Positions 22,386 through 29,066 of a stretch of 29,066 bases of DNA are shown piece by piece; the first letter of the stretch is position 1; each line of letters opens with the position of its first letter. Source of the stretch: SpSt-398 sp033762195. GTDB taxonomy: Bacteria > Bacteroidota > Bacteroidia > Chitinophagales > Chitinophagaceae. A program made the translations under genes and the position numbers. Location: contig JANRLV010000051.1 in NCBI GenBank assembly GCA_033762195.1, forward strand, positions 1-29,066. The letters are read 5' to 3'. Under the pieces are notes generated by a model. It was not told the DNA's origin and made no database searches. It saw nothing but the letters and a program-made list of their open reading frames with translations.

Positions 22386-24746
22386 TTGAAAGGCCGGCAG
22401 GAAAAATATGCTCCCCTTCTACCAGTCATCCTGCTCGGGATGGCGGTTATCCTGGTTTCCTCCTGTGGTGTGGTTCCTAAGGGGTATCCCCCCAACAAAC
22501 CCTTTGTCTATGAAACAAATATCCAATTGCAGGGCGACTTTTCAAAGGATGAGCGTAAATCCCTTTCCTCCCGCCTCCGAAATCAACTGGATGATAGTAT
22601 CCGGATCCGGACCGTTGGCCAGTTGATCCGCGAGGTCTTGCGCAACCCTCCGGCCTACGATAGCACGCATGCCGAACGATCGGTTCTCTTTATGCGTGAC
22701 CTGCTAAACTCCCTGGGCTATTACCGGGATACGATCTGGTTTGATACAAGTATGGTGGTTGTTCCCAACAACAAGCACGGTGATCAATTCAGAACCACTG
22801 TGGACTTTCATGTCAGACCGGGGAAAATGATCCACATAGACTCTGTAGCGTACAACCTGAACGATACAGGTTCTTACCATCCAAATAAGGCCGACCTTCA
22901 AGCGCTGGCCCTTCAATCAGCAGAAAATTCAGTACTCAAGAAAGGTGATGCCTTTTCCAAGCAAAATATATCTTCTGAGATCGACCGATTGGTTACGCTC
23001 TACCGAAACAACGGATACCTTCGGTTCTCCCGGGAAGAATTGGTAGCTGTTTGGGATACCCTTGATCCCTCCTTACTTGCCCCCACGCTTGACCCTTTTG
23101 AGCAGATCCTACAACTCGAAGAAAGGCGTAAGCGGATGGAAAACCCTACTGCGAATATTGAGTTTATCCTAAAACCGGGATTCAACCCAACACGGCTGAC
23201 CAAATTCTATGTTGGACATACCACTGTTTTCCCTGATTATACCGGAGATTCAATTGCTGCAGACAGAAAGGTCAACCATATCGATTCGAGTTACAGCGTT
23301 GTCCGATACACTGATTTCTTTGGCTGGAAATTTCTTTCCCAATACATCTATTTCAAGCGGGGTGACCTCTACAACCAACAACAATACCTCAAAACGGTCA
23401 ACCGGTTCAATGGCCTGGGCGCGTGGCGACTCGTGAATATTGAACAGGTTACAAGACCGGGCTCTGATACGGTGGATTTCAATATTTTCCTAACCCCTGC
23501 CAGCCGGTATTCCTTTACGACCAATCTGGAGGTGAGTGGAAGTAATAATGCCCTGATACAGGGTAACTTGTTGGGACTTGGTGCGAATGCCACCTTGCTC
23601 AACCGCAATTTTGCCCGTTCAGCCAACCAGTATAATCTGAATGCGCGAATCAATACTGAACTTAGTACCAAAGGGAAGTTCATTGCCGCCCAACAAGCCG
23701 GAGTTAGTTATACGATCAATTTCCCCCGGTTAATTCCCAATCCCTCCTTTATCCGTGCTTCGGCCAAGGAAAGAGCCAAAACAAGTCTTTCCATTGCGTA
23801 TAGTAACACAGACCGAAAAGATTATTTCATTGTCAATTCGCTGAACCTCTCCTGGGGGTATGATATTGCCTGGAAGAATAAATCGCTCCGCATTGTATTG
23901 CCCAATATTGAATACACAGTTCTTCAACGTCGCGACAGCCTGAGCTCATTGATCGACCGAAACCCTTCTTTCAAGAACATCTTCAACCAGGGATTGGTAG
24001 TATCTGGTCAGGCAGGATTCAAGATCACGGGAGGTAAAGGAAAAAATGTAAACCTCTTTAGCGCCAATTTCGAAGAATCAGGATTGCTTTCGCGTCTGAT
24101 CGATGCCAAGTTATTTGACAGCCTGTATCGTTTCGTCAAATTTGATGCGGAATTTGTTCGCAGCATGAATTTTGGCAGAAACCAGTTGGTCACCCGTTTC
24201 TATAGTGGTATCGGTATCGCCCTAAAGACCCGTACCCGCAACAGTGATATCCAAATGCCGTATTTCCGGCAGTTCTTCCCGGGTGGGCCCAATAGCATGC
24301 GTGCCTGGAACCTGCGTAGCCTGGGGCCCGGGTCCTCTCTTAAAACCCGGGAGGAAGCTCCTTTCCGGTTTGGAGATTTCATGTTTGAGACAAATATTGA
24401 ATTCCGTTTTCCGCTGGCGCAAATTGCCGGTTATAAAGTCACAAGTGCCTTGTTCTCCGATATTGGCAACGTGTGGTTCATCCGGCCCAATGATGACTTT
24501 CCGGGTGGTGAACTGACCAGTTTGAAAAAATTCTTTAAAGACCTGGCAGTTGGTGTGGGCACTGGCTTACGGTTTGACTTTGAATTCCTGATTGTGCGGT
24601 TAGATTATTCCCTCAAAGCACGTAACCCTACTCCGGCCCCAAGCAATGCCGAGGCTCAAAGCAAATGGTTTTATAAATGGAACGGAGGCACGTTGTTACA
24701 TGGCGTATTTCAGTTGGGGATCAACTATCCGTTTGTGCGTTTCTAG
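22386..24746 (+). CDS. BamA/TamA-superfamily outer-membrane lipoprotein (TamL-like)
   Basis: This 786-aa protein has a lipoprotein signal (VILVSSCG, Cys27), POTRA-like repeats (about 40-330) and an Omp85 barrel (about 400-786) ending in a terminal Phe (GINYPFVRF). The barrel carries GGPNSMRAW (633-641), the position of the conserved substrate-loop motif that reads VRGF/RGY in BamA. Lipid-anchored TamA homologues called TamL are characteristic of Bacteroidota and act with TamB in outer-membrane protein assembly. No tamB is in the window. The start is TTG 22386: an in-frame TAG is four codons upstream, and the next Met (residue 19) would remove half of the signal peptide. Confidence 0.85.
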   Translation: MKGRQEKYAPLLPVILLGMAVILVSSCGVVPKGYPPNKPFVYETNIQLQGDFSKDERKSLSSRLRNQLDDSIRIRTVGQLIREVLRNPPAYDSTHAERSVLFMRDLLNSLGYYRDTIWFDTSMVVVPNNKHGDQFRTTVDFHVRPGKMIHIDSVAYNLNDTGSYHPNKADLQALALQSAENSVLKKGDAFSKQNISSEIDRLVTLYRNNGYLRFSREELVAVWDTLDPSLLAPTLDPFEQILQLEERRKRMENPTANIEFILKPGFNPTRLTKFYVGHTTVFPDYTGDSIAADRKVNHIDSSYSVVRYTDFFGWKFLSQYIYFKRGDLYNQQQYLKTVNRFNGLGAWRLVNIEQVTRPGSDTVDFNIFLTPASRYSFTTNLEVSGSNNALIQGNLLGLGANATLLNRNFARSANQYNLNARINTELSTKGKFIAAQQAGVSYTINFPRLIPNPSFIRASAKERAKTSLSIAYSNTDRKDYFIVNSLNLSWGYDIAWKNKSLRIVLPNIEYTVLQRRDSLSSLIDRNPSFKNIFNQGLVVSGQAGFKITGGKGKNVNLFSANFEESGLLSRLIDAKLFDSLYRFVKFDAEFVRSMNFGRNQLVTRFYSGIGIALKTRTRNSDIQMPYFRQFFPGGPNSMRAWNLRSLGPGSSLKTREEAPFRFGDFMFETNIEFRFPLAQIAGYKVTSALFSDIGNVWFIRPNDDFPGGELTSLKKFFKDLAVGVGTGLRFDFEFLIVRLDYSLKARNPTPAPSNAEAQSKWFYKWNGGTLLHGVFQLGINYPFVRF

Positions 24747-24762
24747 AATAGAATCAATAAGA

Positions 24763-24810
24763 AATAAGGAAGCAAAGTGGCTACTCTTTATTTTTTTCTT
24801 ATTCCTTATT
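24763..24810. terminator. Possible bidirectional terminator between tamL-like gene and truB
   Basis: aataaggaa (24763-24771) and ttccttatt (24802-24810) form a perfect 9-bp inverted repeat in the 70-nt gap between two convergent genes, with a long T run (24788-24797) on the plus strand. The 30-nt spacer is long for an intrinsic terminator, and the arms are related to the heptamer repeats near truB, so a purely repetitive origin is possible. Confidence 0.35.
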
Positions 24811-24816
24811 CCCTAT

Positions 24817-25521
24817 TTAACTCCCGCCAGTCCTCTCACTTACACTCTTGATTTCCTTTTCAAACACCTGCATATCTTTCGCTTCTTCCAACCGGAACTC
24901 ACCGATCCGGGTGCGACAGAGTTTGCTGAGATAGGCCCCACAACCCAGCGCAGCGCCAAAATCATTGGCCAGGCTTCGGATATAGGTCCCCGTGGTACAT
25001 ACCACCCTGAAATCCACCTCGGGTAATTCAATTCGTGTGATCTCAAATTCCTTAATGGTAACCGGACGTGGGTCGAGTTTTACTTCCTTCCCTTGCCTCG
25101 CCAGTTCATATACCCTTTTCCCATCCACTTTAATAGCCGAATGGGCCGGAGGTATTTGAAGAATATCCCCGGTAAAGGAGGCTGTTTGTTGAATGATGGC
25201 GTTCCGATCGATTCCTTCCAACGGCTTAAAATCAGTGGGCTCACTCTCGAGATCATAGGTGGGTGTTATTGCCCCGAGGGTGAACGTGCCGGTATACTCC
25301 TTCTCCCGGGCCATGTATTCATTTATCTTTTTAGTGAACTTTCCCGTACATACAATGAGCAGACCCGTTGCCAGTGGATCAAGTGTTCCTGCGTGACCCA
25401 CTTTTTTGATACGCACCAGGTTTCTGATCTTTCGTACAACATCAAAGGAGGTCCAGTGAAGGGGCTTGTCGATCAGAAGGACCTGACCGGTTTCGTACAC
25501 AGAAGGAGTATTAAGAGACAT
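24817..25521 (-). CDS. truB: tRNA pseudouridine(55) synthase TruB, short form
   Basis: This 234-aa enzyme isomerises U55 in the T-loop of tRNAs. The catalytic motif is GHAGTLDPLATG (42-53) with Asp48, preceded by LLIDKPLHWTSFDVVRKIR. Later motifs are IPPAHSAIKVDGKRVYELAR and TTGTYIRSLANDFG. At 234 aa it ends before the PUA-like C-terminal domain of the E. coli enzyme (about 314 aa), a short form common in Bacteroidota. The start is ATG 25521. The leader immediately upstream contains a heptamer tandem repeat, and related repeats lie past the stop codon. Confidence 0.96.
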   Translation of the reverse strand: MSLNTPSVYETGQVLLIDKPLHWTSFDVVRKIRNLVRIKKVGHAGTLDPLATGLLIVCTGKFTKKINEYMAREKEYTGTFTLGAITPTYDLESEPTDFKPLEGIDRNAIIQQTASFTGDILQIPPAHSAIKVDGKRVYELARQGKEVKLDPRPVTIKEFEITRIELPEVDFRVVCTTGTYIRSLANDFGAALGCGAYLSKLCRTRIGEFRLEEAKDMQVFEKEIKSVSERTGGS

Positions 25522-25531
25522 GATGCAAAGG

Positions 25532-25566
25532 AAATAAGAAATAAGGAATAAGAAATAAGAAATTAG
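25532..25566. repeat. Heptamer tandem repeat in the truB leader, 5 copies
   Basis: Five 7-bp units in a row read aaataag, aaataag, gaataag, aaataag, aaattag. The array ends 11 nt upstream of the truB start codon, inside its leader or promoter. Degenerate units of the same kind occur on the other side of truB at 24755-24768 and, inverted, at about 24795-24813. Confidence 0.8.
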
Positions 25567-25617
25567 AGAGTACTGGTTATCACGTTCCCCTATTTCATAA
25601 TTATTGTTCCATATTAT

Positions 25618-26943
25618 TTAAATGGACATCCTGTTCTTCACCTCCAAATACTTATTGATCGTATTCACCGTCAGGTCTTCCGGTGCGGAGAGAATCGATA
25701 GTATCCCATTCTTTTGCAGTTCGCGGACCATGCGTCTTTTTTCGTTACTGAATTTCTCACCTATGGTCTTGATATAAATATCTTCAACGGTTTCGGCCTT
25801 ACTTTGCTGGAGTGTGCGGAGTTCGGTATTCTCAAACAGAACTACCAGGAGCAGGTGATAACGGGCTATCCGCTGGAGAGAGGGTAATTGTCTTTCCATG
25901 CTTTCGAAAGACTCAAAATTGGTGAAATATACCAATAGGCTTCGGTGGCTGATCCGGTTCCTGATCACCGAAAATAATTTCTCAAGATCGGGTTCAAGAA
26001 AACGGGTTTGTTGTTTGTAGAGCGATTCGAGGATCAGGTTGATCTGGGTTGGTTTTCGGTCAGCCGGTAAAAATGTATCAATATTCTCCGCAAAAGTGAT
26101 CAACCCGGCTTTATCCTGCTTTGCCAGGGCCACATTACTCAGCACCAGTGCGGCATTGATGGCATGATCCAACAGGTACATACCCCGAAAAGGCATTTTC
26201 ATTACTCTTCCCTTGTTGATCACGCAATAGATCTGCTGGCTTCTTTCATCGGTAAATGTATTCACCATCAAATCGCTGCGTCGGGCGGAGGCCTTCCAGT
26301 TCACTGTTCTATAATCATCTCCCCTTACATACTCTTTGATTTGTTCAAATTCCATGCTATGTCCAAGTCGCCGCACCCTTTTTACACCGGCTTCTTCCAA
26401 CCGGTTGCTGATGGCCAACAACTGGTAGCGGCGCATTTGCAGATATGAAGGATATACTTTGACCGTTTGAGTGGTTCCAAAAGCCAGGCGACGGCTCACC
26501 AGGCTAAGGGGGCTGGTAACCATTAAAATGGTTTGATAGAAAATATATTCTCCCCGTGTAAGCGGTTTTAGTTGATAGGTATGTTCCGCAACAGATTTTC
26601 CGGGAAGCAATTTTTTGACCACTTTGCGTCTTTCCTGAAATTGATCAGGCAGTTCTTCAATGAGAGAGACCTCTACGGGAAAGGGATATTCATTCTGCAG
26701 GTTTATTTTGACCTCATTCTCATCCCCATGACTAAACCGCTCCCCAACTACCCGGATAGCGGTTACCCCTTTTTTATTGCCATACAAAAGCACCATATCC
26801 ACAAACAGGGTAAGAAGGAAAAGCACAAGGGCGATCAATGCTGCCTGATATAGCCAGGGCAGGAAATAACTCGCCGCAAAGATCAGGGCCACTACCCCTG
26901 CGGCAACATAAGCTCTGGTATGTAAGTAAAATGATCTTAGCAT
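25618..26943 (-). CDS. DUF58 domain-containing membrane protein
   Basis: This 441-aa protein has two N-terminal TM segments (about 12-50), a beta-rich region (about 60-185) and the DUF58 core. The signature EFEQIKEYVRGDDYRTVNWK leads into SARRSDLMVNTFTDERSQQI. A vWA-like C-terminal region follows. DUF58 proteins are regularly encoded next to MoxR ATPases and are thought to work with them in envelope or protein-maturation processes; the exact role is not established. The ATG at 26943 is preferred over the TTG two codons upstream. It follows moxR by 21 nt in the same operon. Confidence 0.92.
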   Translation of the reverse strand: MLRSFYLHTRAYVAAGVVALIFAASYFLPWLYQAALIALVLFLLTLFVDMVLLYGNKKGVTAIRVVGERFSHGDENEVKINLQNEYPFPVEVSLIEELPDQFQERRKVVKKLLPGKSVAEHTYQLKPLTRGEYIFYQTILMVTSPLSLVSRRLAFGTTQTVKVYPSYLQMRRYQLLAISNRLEEAGVKRVRRLGHSMEFEQIKEYVRGDDYRTVNWKASARRSDLMVNTFTDERSQQIYCVINKGRVMKMPFRGMYLLDHAINAALVLSNVALAKQDKAGLITFAENIDTFLPADRKPTQINLILESLYKQQTRFLEPDLEKLFSVIRNRISHRSLLVYFTNFESFESMERQLPSLQRIARYHLLLVVLFENTELRTLQQSKAETVEDIYIKTIGEKFSNEKRRMVRELQKNGILSILSAPEDLTVNTINKYLEVKNRMSI

Positions 26944-26964
26944 GAACAATGAATGATAATCCGT

Positions 26965-27942
26965 TTACCTGGGCACTTCCATCCCTTCAAGAACCTGTTT
27001 GATTACCTCATCTTCTGTTACGCCCTCCATTTCCTTTTCTGGTGCCAGAATGATCCGGTGCCGAAGGACAGGTGCGACGATGGAAAGAATATCCTCGGGT
27101 GTAACAAAATCTCTTCCCGACAAAGCGGCCATGGCCTTTGCCGCATGCATGATGGCCAATGATGCGCGGGGGGAAGCACCGAGGTAGATGGATTTATGAT
27201 TTCGGGTCTGCTGGATCAAACGGGCAATAAAGGCCATCAGTTTATCTTCGATCAGCAAGGTCTTTACCTGCTGCCTGATCTGATTGATTTGATCCCCATG
27301 TAATACGGGTTGCACTTTATCCACCGGTTTAGTACTTCCCATTTCATGAAATAGTTTAAGCATAGCCACCTCCTGCTCTTCAGTGGGATAAGGCACCAGT
27401 ACTTTGAAAAGAAAACGATCCAGTTGCGCCTCGGGTAAACGATAGGTTCCTTCCTGTTCGATCGGGTTCTGGGTGGCCAATACCATAAACGGGGAAGCCA
27501 TGGGATAGGTCTTCCCATCTACTGTGGCCTGACGCTCTTCCATGACCTCAAATAGGGCGGATTGAGTCTTGGCCGGCGCACGGTTGATCTCATCAATGAG
27601 TACGATATTACTGAATACGGGACCTGGTTTAAAATCGAATACCGTTTCGCGTGGATTGAACACCGGGGTACCCAATACATCGGAAGGCATCAGGTCGGGG
27701 GTAAACTGGATCCGTGAAAAACCGGCGTTGATACTACGGGCTACCAATTTAGCGGTGAGTGTTTTTGCCACACCCGGCACCCCCTCGATCAATACATGGC
27801 CATCGGCAAGGATCGCGGCCAGGATCAACTTGACCATCTCATCCTGCCCGACAATGATCTTCTTGATCTCGGAGCGGATATTGTTGACCGCCTCATTGAG
27901 GGCTGTCAGGTCAACACGGGGTTGGTACATTTGTTCGTCCAT
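26965..27942 (-). CDS. MoxR-family AAA+ ATPase
   Basis: This 325-aa ATPase has Walker A GVPGVAKT (54-61), Walker B VLIDEINRAP (about 114-123), sensor-1 region ATQNPIEQEGTYRLPEAQLDRF, and the C-terminal lid with SPRASLAIMHAAKA. These are hallmarks of the MoxR subfamily, which acts as a chaperone-like partner of vWA/DUF58 proteins. The ATG (27942) lies one base after the TGA of the DUF4350 gene (27946-27944), so translation is probably coupled. The gene order DUF4350-MoxR-DUF58 is common in Bacteroidota. Confidence 0.95.
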   Translation of the reverse strand: MDEQMYQPRVDLTALNEAVNNIRSEIKKIIVGQDEMVKLILAAILADGHVLIEGVPGVAKTLTAKLVARSINAGFSRIQFTPDLMPSDVLGTPVFNPRETVFDFKPGPVFSNIVLIDEINRAPAKTQSALFEVMEERQATVDGKTYPMASPFMVLATQNPIEQEGTYRLPEAQLDRFLFKVLVPYPTEEQEVAMLKLFHEMGSTKPVDKVQPVLHGDQINQIRQQVKTLLIEDKLMAFIARLIQQTRNHKSIYLGASPRASLAIMHAAKAMAALSGRDFVTPEDILSIVAPVLRHRIILAPEKEMEGVTEDEVIKQVLEGMEVPR

Positions 27943-27943
27943 A

Positions 27944-29066
27944 TCAGGCTTGTTTATAGAATTTTTCTAATTGTTGATAAAAGTCTTGCAATTGCCACAC
28001 TGAAACTGAATGTTCCTTTTCCAATTGGGAAATAAAGGTCAGGATATACCGGATCTCAGGTTCCGGATAACCGGATTTAAAATGCAGGGTCTTCACCAGG
28101 TCATCATCCAGACGGGTAGTTGTCACCCGGTAACGGTTTCTGACATGTTCCAGAAAATACGAGCCCATCTTGATACACAGGTTACGGTGATCACCCCGTT
28201 CATGATATAAGCGCCCAATGGTGCGTACAAAATCGAGTGAGTCATTCCTGGGTGTTGGCAACACGGGTATCTGTCTCCTCCGGCGTCTCATTTCCAGTAA
28301 CACATAGATGATCAGGGTTGTGAGGGCAATCCAAAGCGCCGCCTTCATGGAGGGATAACGCATCATCACGGTCCACCAATTGGCTTGTTTGGGATTGGGT
28401 TGTTGGTTGTTCAGGCTTTTTTGAGAAAAATATTCATCCCAATATATATATTGTACCGAAGAAGGAATCAGCGAAAAGAGTTGTTCATAATAGGACAGAT
28501 TCTTTTTATGAAGGAGGAAATAATTGGATAGGGATAAGGGCGCCAGGTGTAAGAAAATATTCCCCCCACCCGCGTGATACCGAAACATCAGGGGTTTGCC
28601 CCCCACCGTTGTGGCAAGAATATCGACCAGGCTATCATTCCAGGAATGGGCTGGTGAGGCAAATTCGTATCCGGGATAGGTAAAAGATTGTTTCGTTGTA
28701 AAAGGCGGTGTATTTAGTTCAACGGTCAGCGAGTCATAGTAAGGAAATACTTCTTCCTCCAGCGTCACGGAAAGTGTTTTCTCTACCTGGTAGGAAATAC
28801 TACGGGTACTGAGAAAGATCGTATTGCCATAGGAGGCAAACCGCATTAGATTTCCCATTTCCTTTTCCGTTGGATTGAATTGATCCGTAATGATGACCAG
28901 TGCATTTCCTGTGGAAAATTCCTGAAGACTGTCGAGGTACCCATTTTCAGAACCCGTGGGAATAATATCTGCTTTTTTGAAAAGTGTACTTAACCCGGAA
29001 TAGGCGACATAATGGCCATAAGGCTTTTTGGAAATTTTGCCAATCGCCAATCGCCCATCCATCCTC
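27944..29066 (-). CDS. DUF4350 domain-containing membrane protein (5' end outside window)
   Basis: At least 372 residues are visible. The first in-window ATG is at 29062, but the frame stays open to the edge and the family normally begins with a TM helix before the KKPYGHYVAYSGLSTLF segment. The real start is therefore almost certainly beyond 29066. An extracytoplasmic DUF4350-like domain (about 10-230) contains ALVIITDQFNPTEKEMGNL, then one TM (about 245-262, ALWIALTTLIIYVLLEM) followed by RRRRR and a cytoplasmic helical tail. It is the upstream partner of MoxR and DUF58; the function is unknown. Confidence 0.85.
   Translation of the reverse strand, partial: RMDGRLAIGKISKKPYGHYVAYSGLSTLFKKADIIPTGSENGYLDSLQEFSTGNALVIITDQFNPTEKEMGNLMRFASYGNTIFLSTRSISYQVEKTLSVTLEEEVFPYYDSLTVELNTPPFTTKQSFTYPGYEFASPAHSWNDSLVDILATTVGGKPLMFRYHAGGGNIFLHLAPLSLSNYFLLHKKNLSYYEQLFSLIPSSVQYIYWDEYFSQKSLNNQQPNPKQANWWTVMMRYPSMKAALWIALTTLIIYVLLEMRRRRRQIPVLPTPRNDSLDFVRTIGRLYHERGDHRNLCIKMGSYFLEHVRNRYRVTTTRLDDDLVKTLHFKSGYPEPEIRYILTFISQLEKEHSVSVWQLQDFYQQLEKFYKQA

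Noticed and set aside
25532..25566. CRISPR-like array
   Set aside because: The units are 7 bp and contiguous with no spacers, and no cas genes are present; this is a simple tandem repeat.

Overview
The window looks like a chromosomal piece of a Bacteroidota genome, most likely Chitinophagia/Chitinophagaceae (lineage is inferred). The supporting signs are TonB-dependent receptors with N-terminal carboxypeptidase-regulatory domains, a type IX secretion plug protein, a TamL-type lipoprotein, the DUF4350-MoxR-DUF58 block, several TATCTTYG promoter boxes of the Bacteroidota TAnnTTTG type, and frequent GTG/TTG starts without clear Shine-Dalgarno sequences. No IS element, prophage, tRNA, rRNA or CRISPR array was seen.

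Region 1 (about 191-12850, all minus strand) is a metal-handling cluster. In transcription order it holds a small secreted Cys/His protein, a periplasmic HMA-domain protein with a Cys-rich tail, a TlpA-like thioredoxin, a TonB receptor with an N-terminal HMA domain, a second TonB receptor with a CxxC in its plug, a small His-rich conserved protein, a giant fusion of a CzcA/CusA-type RND pump with a TolC-like outer-membrane factor, and the CusB/CzcB-type adaptor. It combines energised outer-membrane uptake, extracytoplasmic metal-binding proteins, a thiol redox protein and tripartite efflux. No cytoplasmic regulator or P-type ATPase is inside the window. The cluster is bounded on the left by nested palindromes (1-126) and is interrupted at 8597-8735 by a long inverted repeat.

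Region 2 (12930-18222) holds housekeeping and envelope genes: a putative beta-barrel porin, purine nucleoside phosphorylase, sucC (divergent from the phosphorylase), a two-TM protein overlapping the sucC stop, and a small secreted protein.

Region 3 (18236-22357) holds a small transaldolase immediately downstream of the SRP (4.5S-type) RNA gene, the T9SS plug protein, a LolC/LolE-type ABC permease and a SpoU-class RNA methyltransferase. The last two converge and overlap by 23 nt.

Region 4 (22386-29066) holds a TamL-like BamA-superfamily lipoprotein, a short TruB with heptamer repeats in its leader, and the DUF4350-MoxR-DUF58 operon, whose first gene runs off the right edge. No gene-free stretch exceeds 300 bases. 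The longest are 8488-8740 and 1-190, and both carry repeats.

The parts most worth a second look are the metal cluster (two homologous HMA-plus-LPxCC domains on a soluble protein and on an outer-membrane receptor, and an RND-OMF fusion with a signal-peptide-like junction), an operator-like TTTAG array in front of the second receptor, and the very tight ffs-transaldolase arrangement.
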